From Galeruca laticollis (taxonomy: Eukaryota; Arthropoda; Insecta; Coleoptera; Chrysomelidae), in assembly GCA_963921935.1 (NCBI GenBank), contig OY998179.1, positions 18,597,114 through 18,661,113 of the forward strand: a stretch of 64,000 nt of DNA, given 5' to 3'. How positions within the stretch are numbered: the first letter of the stretch is position 1; each line of letters begins with the position of its first letter. Below, piece after piece: positions 11,601-20,692 of the stretch. The notes beneath the pieces were generated by a model that was not told where the DNA came from, ran no database searches, and saw only the letters and a program-made list of their open reading frames with translations. The position numbers and the translations under genes are program-made.

Positions 11601-12761
11601 CTTGAAGAGGTTATTTACATGCAGCAACCAGAAGGCTACAAAAACGGTACTGATCAGGTATGTCAACTTCAAAAAAGTTTGTATGGTTTGAAACAGGCTC
11701 CAAGATGCTGGTTCAAACGTTTTGGCAAGTATCTTATCAGTCTCGGCTTCAAAGTTAGTGATGCAGATCCATGTTTGTTCATGCGAAAAGAAAATGACAA
11801 AAGTATTATCATGGCTCTGTACGTAGATGATGGATTAGTTGCCGCAACAGATCCTCAAGATTTGAAGATTTTCTTACAAGATTTAAGCAAAGAATTCAAG
11901 ATCACTTCACAGAAAGCTTCATACTTTTTAGGGCTAGAAATTGAACAAACAGATGATTACATTACAATTAATCAACAAGCTTTTGCTAAAAAGATTCTAG
12001 AACGTTTCAATTTTTCAGATTGCAAACCAGTCTCTACGCCAATGTTGAAAGCTTCTGAGATTTCTCAATCAGGGAAAGAAAATTCCAAAGCACATAATTT
12101 CCCTTACAGACAGGCGGTCGGAGCTCTCATGTATTTGATGCTAGGAACTCGACCTGACTTAGCATACAGCGTTGGATTTTTATCAAGATCACTGGAAAAT
12201 CCATCTTTGGAAGATGCAGCTCGCGTTAAAAGAGTTTTCCGCTATGTAGCAGGCACATTGACGAAAGGAATAACCTATACTCGTAAGGTAAAAAGGGGTA
12301 TTCTTGAGACTTTCAGTGACGCTGATTTTGGAGGATGCACGAAAACTGGTCGCTCTACTTCTGGTGTCGTAGTTAAGTATGCAGGAGGGGCTATTTCATG
12401 GATGAGTCAAAGACAACCTACGGTAGCCACTTCCACTACCGAAGCTGAAATTATTGCAGCAAGTGAAGCAGCTAAAGAAATTATTTGGCTCTCAAGATTG
12501 TTTAAAAATATTGTAACTTTAAAGCAAGTTCCAATAATTGAGGTCGACAATACAGCAGCAGTGCGTTTAAGCGAAAATCCAGAGTTTCATCGACGAACAA
12601 AACATATAGCCATCAAGCACTTCTTTATTCGAGAGAGGGTAACCGAAGGCGAATTAGCAGTTCAACAAATATCTTCTGAGAATCAACTGGCAGATATTAT
12701 GACGAAGCCTTTGGGTGCAATACGATTACAAATATTACGCGATAAATTGGGTTTAAAGTAA
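8697..12761 (+). CDS. Copia Gag-Pol polyprotein
   Basis: One 1354-residue frame starts at ATG 8697, 100 bp after the primer site. Domains in order: Gag of the UBN2/DUF4219 kind (WPIWKRKIRDLLDYHE, residues ~18-35); a CCHC zinc knuckle (CNYCGKKNHWVSEC, ~242-255); aspartic protease active site read as WWIDNGATRHAT (~315), where DSG is usual and Asn replaces Ser; integrase with zinc-binding CEPCVYGKAHR and the acidic residues in ATDLCGPF, LSDNGGEF and NGCVERENRT; reverse transcriptase with QFDVSTAFLYGEL and YVDDG; RNase H with FSDADFGG, TEAEIIA and DNTAA. It converts element RNA to DNA and integrates it from virus-like particles. There is no stop or frameshift, so the frame could be functional; the DNG protease site is the one doubtful residue. 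Confidence 0.96.
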   Translation: MDLAKHIKPLAGEADWPIWKRKIRDLLDYHEGALDVIDNKIKKPEPLADGASAAKQKEFKEKYDFFRKANSYAKSMIASSVTDAVYEKIIDKETARDAFEALEEQFEATSKDQIFQICDSFFAFSWMLGEDVSTHLAKLRSLWSDLNNGLTARNENKLPDLMLVCKTLNILTAAFETFRSSWMLLTKDTEKTFDELTTQLCMFERNFKKSTNNDKFSQEALVAKGETQKQDAKKKSRAGTTCNYCGKKNHWVSECRKWIADGRPSKNKSVNDSQNQANHKNNQNKFQSNAVEVKEGLVLSFSEIFNTEINTTDWWIDNGATRHATNNFDFFVDFEKFKNPCGIKAAGKELLQAVGKGIVKVVSTVNDERYILTLHDVWYVPDISKNLFSVLAAQDRNLNSMFESTATWCSLKVNNKILLSGVRNVHGTLFKAAIKPIFPAGNVSFNVAVTDSSQLQLYHERWGHQDKQHVKNLLQKELGINVKLDREICEPCVYGKAHRLAFGTRRKASQPGELIATDLCGPFDVSFSKKRYMAIFKDMFTKFRYCYIIAEKSDVTAALQSMIAHAKQQGHSIKALLSDNGGEFDNVEVKAILEKNGITHRLTAPYTPQQNGCVERENRTIVEMARTFKYSNPDVKFPEAIWAELVTTATYVLNRTGKSSVDGVSPYELWIGSKPRIKHLRIIASTCYVHIPKEKRRKMDEKAIKGYLIGYDNDERYRIYVKEEHKVIVSRDVQFRELTRDCDHEVQLPLKDSHLQKDNTEENPEVPVELEEPLEYPEIPVHQDEPLEYESESTEPESATDDEEEPATPSPVPARTLRDRSKLRKPSYLQEYAHIAENTDFIDTYVTPQSFQEAVSGRESLQWKRAMDDEMKSLNENHTWKLSTLPQGAKAIPCKWTYRVKTNPDGSVNRYKARLVIKGFSQRYGIDYSQTFSPVARMATIRSILSIAASEQMHLAQFDVSTAFLYGELEEVIYMQQPEGYKNGTDQVCQLQKSLYGLKQAPRCWFKRFGKYLISLGFKVSDADPCLFMRKENDKSIIMALYVDDGLVAATDPQDLKIFLQDLSKEFKITSQKASYFLGLEIEQTDDYITINQQAFAKKILERFNFSDCKPVSTPMLKASEISQSGKENSKAHNFPYRQAVGALMYLMLGTRPDLAYSVGFLSRSLENPSLEDAARVKRVFRYVAGTLTKGITYTRKVKRGILETFSDADFGGCTKTGRSTSGVVVKYAGGAISWMSQRQPTVATSTTEAEIIAASEAAKEIIWLSRLFKNIVTLKQVPIIEVDNTAAVRLSENPEFHRRTKHIAIKHFFIRERVTEGELAVQQISSENQLADIMTKPLGAIRLQILRDKLGLK

Positions 12762-12816
12762 CATAGTGGGTACTAAGATGTTTTGTTTGTTTATTTCATT
12801 ATTATTACAACAATTA

Positions 12817-12827
12817 ACAAGGGAAAG
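12817..12827 (+). promoter_or_regulatory. Copia polypurine tract
   Basis: The purine run acaagggaaag abuts the 3' LTR and would prime plus-strand synthesis. Confidence 0.8.
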
Positions 12828-13024
12828 TGTTAAAGTAAAATTGTACTTTATATGTTAATTGTTCTAAAAGACAGTCGGTAGTCGTTACCTTGACTACAAA
12901 TAAATGATTTGATTTTCAATTTCAATTTTTCTGACTTGTCAGTCAAAAGCGAACAGTTATGTTAATTTACTGAATAAAAAGTTCACATCAAGATTAAACT
13001 GCATTCCTTGTATTTATTTTAATT
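12828..13024 (+). repeat. Copia 3' LTR
   Basis: A 197-bp copy of the 5' LTR, differing by one extra A in aaataaatgattt. It is followed by the ctgag target duplication and by the continuation of the H1A transposase exon. Confidence 0.93.
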
Positions 13025-14407
13025 CTGAGAGGATATCCAGTGTCACCTAATAAAAGATATAAATATAGGAATTACCTATATAAATTTTTCATCATAGAAT
13101 ATCTACCTAATAAATAATAATTTGTGTGTCCCTGTGCATGTAAATTGGTAAAAAAATTCAGAATATTTGAATTTCCCCAAATATATGCATCATGTGTGCT
13201 TCCTGGATATCTTGCATTCACATTTATAATTCTCAATCTACTGTTACAAATCTGAAAAAAATATCATATTAGAAGATGAAGATCATGTTTGATCATTTGA
13301 AGTTTAATTGTGATTTCGATGATGAGCTTACCAACTGAACATTAATAGAATGATATCCTTTGCGATTGACATAAATATGTTCTGGATAATCCTCATCTTC
13401 TATTTTTGGGGGAAATATTGCTACATGTGTGCAATAAACACAGCCAACAACCCCAGGAAAATTATAATCTTCATAAAATCTGCAAAATTAATTTTTGGAT
13501 TGGTTAATCTAAACAGTGTTTTCAACAAATAGGTACCTACCTTAGTCTTACAGCATTCAATTCTTGGAAAATGTACCCATCTGTTGAATACTTCTGGTTC
13601 ATTCAAAGCGTTAGTCACTTCTTCTTTACATCTGGAGACAGATGGCTGAGACACCGATACAAACATATTTCTTCCAATGTCCATTTGATAACTTCCAGAG
13701 GCAAAAAATCGACAAGCTACCAAAACCTCTTGAATGAAAAAATTTGTAAACAAAGATAAACATCCATATTAGGTAGGTACTTACTTTGGTTGTTATACTC
13801 AAGTCCGTAGGCCTTCTTTGAGGCCGCAAGAAAGGAGTTAATGTTTCAATCAAATATCTGCATAATTTTTTTGTTAACCTAAATAACTGTAAAAACTGAT
13901 GTTCACTCAATATCTCAAATGAGTCAATATTTTCGAAACGGTTGTGTCTATTGATTTGTTCATCTGCATTTTCTAAATTCTCCAAATTGGCTATAAATTG
14001 TAGGTCATCCATTCCAAAAATTTTTTTAACAAACCTCAACTCACTTGTATTATGATACGAATAACATTAATTTTTATTCTAACTTCGAGTGTCGATAAAT
14101 ATATACTTCACAAAAACAACTTATGCATACAAAATTCAGGAACATAACCTATTAAATATCTATTGAATCGCATACGCAAATCGGTTGCGATCAACAAACG
14201 TCACTCGTTGTAAAATACGCTTAATCGCATAGTTACGGATGGTCAAGAATACCAAAAGTCATTGTCATTCGCAGAATCATGAGATGCGCACGACCTTGAA
14301 AGATGCGAACGGTCAAGAATAGCACCCCCAGATCCCGTTTGGTTGGGATATTTGCGTTTGTTCGCGGTTTTCTTGCAGGCATTCTCTTGGGAAAGAATTG
14401 AAAAAAA

Positions 14408-16118
14408 TATGAATACTGAAAAGCTAATTGATTTAGTACGAGAGCGGAAATATTTATGGGATCAGCGAAAACCAAATTATCACCATCGTAATTTACAAAA
14501 GTCCTTGTGGAAAGAAGTTTCCGAAGAAATTAATTTATCAGGTACGTAATTTGCTAATTTGTATTTATTTAAACTATATTCGTATTTGAACAAGAAGTAT
14601 TTATAAAAATAGCACAAAATATAAATAACTTAGAGATTACGTACAAAATATATTTTTTAATAATCACGGATAGTGTAAGCCTCGGCTCTAGTTCTGTTTT
14701 CACTCAGAGTTCCAAATCTTCTATTATTTCTGTTATATTGTCCTGTTTCCATATTAATTTCATTAATAATAATACCTTTTTTTCCAATAATTATATTGTG
14801 CAGTAAACAAATACATTTAATAATGGCATCAGCTCGATCTGGCGTAACTTCAATAGTCTTTAATAATAATCTCCATTTACTGGCCATAATTCCAAATGCG
14901 CATTCCACCACTTGCCTTGCCATTGATAAACGCATATTAAATATTTCTTCTTCCGGTCCTACAATTCTTTGCGGATAAGGACGCATTAAATAAGATTTTA
15001 GTGGGTATGCTTCATCACCCAGTATAACATGAGGTATGTGCATATTTATTCCAGGTAATGCTTTTTCTATGTTTACATTTAAAGCGCCATTTTCAAGTTG
15101 TCTCGATAGATTGGAATGAAAAAAAATTCCTTCATCGCTCTCCTTGCCGTATGCCTCTACGTCTATACAAATAAATTTGTAGTTCGGACCAGCTAATGAT
15201 TGTAAAACTATAGAAAAATACTGCTTATAATTACGGTACATACTGCCCGCATTAGCAGGGTTCTTAATCCTTATATGTTTTCCATCTATACATCACACAC
15301 AGTTTGGAAACTTCCATTTTCTCCAAAATTCGTTGGAAATATTAGTAGCCTCTTCATTAGACGGGAAAGGCATATGAGTTTCCTGAAGACAATCCCAAAG
15401 TACTTTGAAAGTTTCATGAACAATTTTTCCTACGGTATTATCCGCAATTCTAAATGAAAATCCCAATTGCATGAACGATGAACCTGTCGCTAGATACCTA
15501 AAATAAAATAATTTATATATTTTTTTTGTTACAGTTGACGAAGTAAAAAAACGATGGAGAAGTATACGAGATACGTTCCGTAAAGAATTTAAAAAGAGTA
15601 CACAAGGTAGATCAGGTGATGGAGCAGGTGCAGTATTCGTGTCTAAATGGCCCTATTTTACTATGTTGCTATTCTTAAAAGATATAATGACGCCAAGGGC
15701 GCTATCAGGCAATGTCGCCCGTGACATAACAGAAATCGATTCAGAAACGCAAGATGATGATGAACGTGATGAAACACAAAATTCCCTTCGTAATGTAGTT
15801 TCGCAGCAAGAAGAAAATAATCAACCACAGCAAGAAGAAAATAATCAAACGCAGCAAAAAGGATATAATCAATTTGTCCATCATTTACCAAAAAACAGTA
15901 ATATCACATCAAAAAAATCTTTCAAAAAAAAAGTTAAGGCCACTAATATTGGAGAAAAATTTCTAGAATTGGAAGAAAAAAAATTAAAGTATTTTGAAAA
16001 TAATGCAACTGATGATGATTGCCAATTTTTAATGAGCCTTTTACCTTATTTAAAATCTGTACCTAAGTCAAGAAAATTAATTTGTGAGGTCGCAGTTGCA
16101 GCAAGTATTGATCAATGA
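14408..16118 (+). CDS. MADF/BESS-type DNA-binding protein of H3, two exons
   Basis: Exon 1 runs from ATG 14408 to 14541 and is followed by a gtacgt donor; exon 2 starts at 15535 after a tttttttgttacag acceptor, in matching phase. The product opens with a MADF domain (LIDLVRERKYLWDQRKP, then VKKRWRSIRDTFRKEFKK), continues with a Gln/Asn-rich linker around QQEENNQ repeats, and ends with a BESS-like motif (FLMSLLPYLKSVP). MADF proteins are the DNA-binding partners of many PIF/Harbinger transposases. The intron holds the main exon of the transposase on the opposite strand. After the stop, the next frame stays open for about 28 codons (to 16203), so the C-terminus may have been shortened by a frameshift. 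Copy H1A lies just upstream, so the native promoter is probably separated from it. Confidence 0.75.
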
Positions 16119-16674
16119 ACAAATGTACTCGTCCTGTCAGTCACTACCATCATTACATTGGCAACAAAGTACTTTGTTACGAATTAAAAGTAACAGTCCT
16201 TAAATTTATTTGTTATATTACTTACCAGATCATGCCAGAATAAAAAAAATAAATAAATAGAATTGAATCAGATTAAGATGGATTATTTAAAGTATATTCT
16301 TTTAATGTTCTTAATGTTTATATTGTTTATGAGTACAGGTTATAGGTAGTAATTGACATAAAATTTTCGACATAAAATTTTCATGGAACTCATAATTGTG
16401 TTCATCAATTCTGAAAATCTAATCTGGGTGCTATTCTTGACATCGTTCGCAACGTCACGTATACGCAAGCCTGCGAATGCTCCATTTGCGAATATTTCCT
16501 TAAAATGATATTCTCGAGCACCCTACGCAAAATCATACGAATGGTATTATTCTACTGCTCAAATACATTTGACAACAGCGCAATTTAGCGTTAGTTGACG
16601 TTACAAATGACATTTTGTTATAATTTCCAATGTAAATAAGCTATTGAAATGTGTTAAGTTTATTAATTTATTCT

Positions 16675-17552
16675 ATGAAAATGAACTCTACAGTCAATAT
16701 TAATACCAAAATTAGGAGGCAAGCAAATGCTTCTATGGAACAAAAAAGATTGTTGTTGGAATTCATGAAAGAAAACCCAAAACTAACAACCGGAAAATTT
16801 TCGAACGATTTTTCTTTGAAAGATGCCCAAAGATTGTGGGAATATATTACAAAAATATTGAACAGCTGTGGTGGAGAGGCATGTAAGGATTGGAAATCCT
16901 GGAGGAAGGTACATTATATAATATGTGAATTCTATTCAATGTAAAAATATTTCCACATTTGTTTTAGACATGGCATGATGTAAGGTCCAGAACCAAAACA
17001 AAAACCAGCCAGTTTAAAAATTATCAGAGGGGAACTGGTGGTGGACCTTATCATGGAAATCCTACCACGGAATATGAAAGTGAAGTGCTGGAAACAATCA
17101 AGCTTGTGTCTATAGAAGGAGACACAAATGTGATGGAATCAATTACAGATTTCTCATTTGAAACCTCTGAACAAATCGGTGCTGTTGAACTCAATTCAGA
17201 TTCTGTTTTTGAAAATAGGGTAGAAAAAGAGAACGATCTGAATACCAATGAGTTGATACCTGAGGAAACAAAAACTTCGGAGGTTTTCAAAAGAAAAGTT
17301 CCTCGGGCTTCAAGAAAGAAGTTCATTTATGCATCTGAGGCTGCGGAGAGTTATAAGGCTAGTCTTGAGGAAAAAAATAAAATAAAATCAGAATATTTTA
17401 ATAAGAAAATTATTATATTAGAGAGGATGGTAATTGCCAAAGAAAAGTCAGCAGTTTCTAAAGAAAAATCTGCAGCTGCTAAAGAAAGAACAGCTTGTGC
17501 CCTAGAGGAAATTGCAACTAGTCTTAAAGATTTTGTTACAGCCATTAGTTGA
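16675..17552 (+). CDS. Zeste-type Myb/SANT accessory protein of H1B
   Basis: Two exons, 16675-16908 and 16968-17552, joined in phase 0 across a 59-bp intron (gtacat donor, ttttag acceptor), give about 272 residues. ATG 16681 is an equally possible start. The N-terminal half is a Myb/SANT-like domain of the regulatory-protein-zeste type (LEFMKENPKLTTGKF, DAQRLWEYITKILN, WKSWRK followed by TWHD). The middle is acidic and Ser-rich; the C-terminal part (residues ~190-260) is a charged heptad-rich coiled coil with KEKSA and KERTA repeats. In characterised PIF/Harbinger elements the second gene encodes such a Myb-like protein, which carries the transposase to the nucleus and to element ends. The frame is intact, unlike the H1A copy. 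Confidence 0.85.
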
Positions 17553-17912
17553 TTTTAAGTTAATTTTTTTTTTTATATGTTAGTTCATTTTGTTGATTTT
17601 TATTTTTCCTAGTTAACTTTGTGATGTTGAAAGGCTGTTTTTTTAGTTCTGAGATATTTGTTATTCTAGAATATATAATGCTTTGTTTTTAAAGTGTATC
17701 TTTGTTTACTTGTGTTTCTTATTTCTATTCATTTTGTTTATTTTTTTTGTAATATATTATTGAAGTACCTCATGACTTTTATTTTATGAAATTCATTACT
17801 TAGTTCCGAAATAGAAGGATGGGAACTTTTCTGAAAATGAAACATGAGATTTTTTTAAATGATTTATTTACCATTCATACTATTCACAATATTATTTTTA
17901 TCTCTAGCGGTA

Positions 17913-19242
17913 CTAATGATTATTCCGAAAGTAGTTATTTATTAATTGAGTTCTTGCTCTTCGTCCTGCAGCAAGTTGAGGATTCACTCGACCTACAGCT
18001 GCATGTTCTTCAATATTTTCTTCAGGACCATTTCTATTTAAAATTATACCAAAATCATGGTTTTCCCCTCTGTCCTCATTTTCTGGCATTGGTGTGTTTT
18101 AATGCTTTAATGCTTTAATAAGCATCTGAATCTCATTTTCAGAACTCCATTACATCTCTCTATCAAACATCTTGTTCTTTTTTGTGCAGCATTATAGTTC
18201 CATTCTGGTGAATTTTCAGGAAGTTCACCTTCCAGTGGTGTAAGAAGCCATGTCCTGAGAGGATATCCAGTGTCACCTAATAAAAGATATAAATATAGGA
18301 ATTACCTGCTTATATAAATTTTTCATCATAGAATATCTACCTAATAAATAATAATTTGTGTGTCCCTGGGCATGTAAATTGGTAAAAAAATTCAAAATAT
18401 TTGAATTTCCCCAAATATATGCATCATGAGTGCTTCCTGGATATCTTGCATTCACATTTATAATTCTCAATCTACTGTCACAAATCTGAAAAAAATGTCA
18501 TATTAGAAGATGAAGATCATTTCAAGTTTAATTGTGATTTCCATGATGAGCTTACCAACTGAACATTAATAGAATGATATCCTTTGCGATTGACATAAAT
18601 ATGTTCTGGATAATCCTCATCTTCTATTTTTGGGGGAAATATTGCTACATGTGTGCAATCAACACAGCCAACAACCCCAGGAAAATTATAATCTTCATAA
18701 AATCTGCAAAATTAATTTTTGGATTGGTTAATCTAAACAGTGTTTTCAACAAATACCTAGGTACCTACCCTAGTCTTACAGCATTCAATTCTTGAAAATT
18801 TCTTGGAAAATGTACCCATCTGTTGAATACTTCCGGTTCATTCAAAGCGTTAGTGACTTCTTCTATACATCTGGAGACAGATGGCTGAGACACCGATACA
18901 AATATATTTCTTCCAATGTCCATTTGATAACTTCCAGAGGCAAAAAATCGACAAGCTACCAAAACCTATTGAATGAAAAAAATTGTAAACAAGGATAAAC
19001 ATCCATATTAGGTAGGTACTTACTTTGGTTGTTACACTCAAGTCCGTAGGCCTCCTTTGAGGCCGCAAGAAAGGAGTTAATGTTTCAATCAAATATCTGC
19101 ATAATCTTTTTGTTAATCTAAATAACTGTAAAAACTGATGTTCACTAAATGGGTCAATATTTTCGAGACGGTTGTGTCTATTGATTTGTACATCTGCATT
19201 TTCTAAATTCTCCAAATGGGCTATAAATTGTAGGTCATCCAT
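17913..19242 (-). pseudogene. PIF/Harbinger DDE transposase of H1B, C-terminal deletion
   Basis: Minus-strand exons by splice signals: 19242-19024 (starts MDDLQFIAHLENLENAD), 18955-18769 (FFASGSYQMDIG, SQPSVSRC), 18703-18556 (first catalytic Asp in GCVDCTHVAIF at 18658-18660), 18485-18341 (second Asp in PGSTHDAYIW) and 18276-17913 (Glu in ERCNGVLKMR). A ~92-bp segment encoding the conserved region after KMR (HRVLHYRP to LHNMC in H1A) is missing near 18097-18120, replaced by about 22 bp of short atgcttta repeats; the net 70-bp loss shifts the frame. All three catalytic residues are otherwise present. Confidence 0.87.
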
Positions 19243-19564
19243 TCCAAATTTTTTTTATCTAACCTCAACTAGTGTCACTTGTATTATGATACGAATAACA
19301 TTAATTTTTATTCTAACTTTGAGTGTCGATAAATATATACTTCACAAAAACAACTTATGCATACAAAATTCAGGAACATAACCTATTAAATATCTATTGA
19401 ATCGCATACGCAAATCGGTTGCGATCAACAAACACCACTCGTTGTAAAATACGCATAATCGCATAGTTACGGATGGTCAAGAATACCAAAAGTCATTGTC
19501 ATTCGCAGAATCATGAGATGCGCACGACCTTGAAAGATGCGAACGGTCAAGAATAGCACCCCTG

Positions 19565-20692
19565 GTCCTATGTCACATATAAGTCTATGATTAGGTGCGT
19601 TTCAAGGTTAGTCAGGTGATATATTTGAAATTCCTTGGTGTGGAATTTCAACTTTTTTTTTTGGAGTTTTTTTTTACATCCTTTCTTTTGGGTTTCTGAT
19701 TTTAAGCAAGAGCTTAACATTCTAGGATTTCTAGGATTAATACCTAAAAAGAAAAGAAACACTTTTAGTTGTTTTAAATTGTATTTCGCTTATGAAAACA
19801 CTCTCTTTAGAGGATTTGAAAATTTAAACAGCTAATAAAATCATCCATCTAGGCCACACAACATCATCGGTGAGTAAACACTGTAACTGACTAACTGATT
19901 CACGGTAGGTGACATAGGATTTTGTTGTTTTAGGCCTTTAAGTTCCCACCTTCTTCTTACTTTCATCATTACATTATCTGTACTTCGTAACTGCATCCCT
20001 ATCCACCAGTCAGCCGTCTATACAGCACTGAATCACGCAGACCATACACTGATATTGTTTCACAGCAATTCTACCCTTAATTGGAGAAGCACTGGACAAT
20101 CAAGTAAGATCTTTCCAAATAATTATTGGCCTTGAGGACTCCACAAACTTGACATTTACATTTAATAATAATAATAACATATCACATGAGTTTGCTTATA
20201 GATACTCGTTGGGAACCAACTGGTACCATTTGGGGTAACTGATTTATTTTTGTTAATCACATCGTAAGAGTCAATTGGTGATATTAAAGTATTACTTTTA
20301 CACTGTAAAGCATTCTTGCATCTTTACATTTACCCACCCCTACTCTACCGAAAACACATAGCATTTTTCTTGAGCTAGCTTGGGGGGTAATAACTTCTGC
20401 AGCAAACTCTTCAACTTCGGCCCATACTCATTATTCGATGTCAGCAGCAACCACCCCTGCTCGACAAGATTTACAAAGCCCTACAAAAAGTCAATATTCC
20501 TTGCCAGATTACTATCACTCATTTGATCCCACCTATTCCAGTTAGTTTGCTATGTCTACTTTTCATTTGTTTTTCACTGTATGGGATATGTTTAAGTTTA
20601 GTTTAATAAAAAAATATTTTCAAAATCGATATAGTGTCCTTTTGTTATCTCTTGTACCTGTGTGAATAAAAAAATTAAAATAAAAAACGTAC
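19565..20692. other. H3 remainder with a possible orphan 3' exon
   Basis: This is H3 sequence between H1B and transposase exon 1. A plus-strand frame from about 20325 to a TAG at 20543-20545 reads plausibly, with Ser/Thr/Ala-rich sequence and an end QYSLPDYYHSFDPTYSS. It could be a C-terminal exon of the MADF gene or an unrelated fragment; I do not recognise it. The remaining ~750 bp contain nothing I can identify. Confidence 0.35.

Larger units (their letters stand above)
8391..13024 (+). mobile_element. Complete Copia-type LTR retrotransposon
   Basis: Two LTRs (8391-8586 and 12828-13024) differ by a single 1-bp indel as far as I can read, enclose one uninterrupted 1354-codon gag-pol frame, and are flanked by the 5-bp duplication ctgag (8386-8390 and 13025-13029). 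Primer-binding site and polypurine tract are both present. The total length of 4634 bp is typical of insect Copia elements. It inserted into exon 5 of the H1A transposase. Near-identical LTRs mean a recent insertion. Confidence 0.96.
7978..14023 (-). pseudogene. PIF/Harbinger DDE transposase of H1A (broken, split by Copia)
   Basis: Five exons can be recognised by comparison with H1B. The order on the minus strand is an N-terminal exon starting MDDLQFIANLENLENAD (14012 down to about 13793), a helix-turn-helix exon (FFASGSYQMDIG, SQPSVSRC), an exon with the first catalytic site, one with PGSTHDAYIWGNS (second Asp) and the last with IERCNGVLKMR (Glu). Damage: the first catalytic Asp codon is TAT (Tyr) at 13434-13436, in GCV-Y-CTHVAIF where H1B has GCVDCTH; an 11-bp deletion shifts the frame at the end of exon 2 (near 13565); and the Copia element separates exon 5. 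The last exon itself (7978-8301) reads intact, including the CVVLHNMC signature. Confidence 0.85.
6583..14328. mobile_element. PIF/Harbinger element H1A, split by Copia
   Basis: Left end gtatgctattcttgac and right end gtcaagaatagcacccc are inverted repeats shared with H1B. The triplet cag flanks both sides (6580-6582 and 14329-14331), a 3-bp target duplication. It carries a decayed Myb gene on the plus strand and a decayed transposase on the minus strand. Without the Copia element and its 5-bp duplication it is about 3.1 kb, the same as H1B. It sits about 155 bp inside the left end of H3. Confidence 0.88.
16427..19561. mobile_element. PIF/Harbinger element H1B
   Basis: A 3135-bp element with inverted ends ggtgctattcttgac and gtcaagaatagcacccc, flanked by ctg triplets (16424-16426 and 19562-19564). 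It carries an intact Myb gene on the plus strand and a nearly complete five-exon transposase on the minus strand. It is colinear with H1A except for scattered indels and the Copia insertion. It lies inside the large transposase intron of H3, downstream of the MADF gene. Confidence 0.92.
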
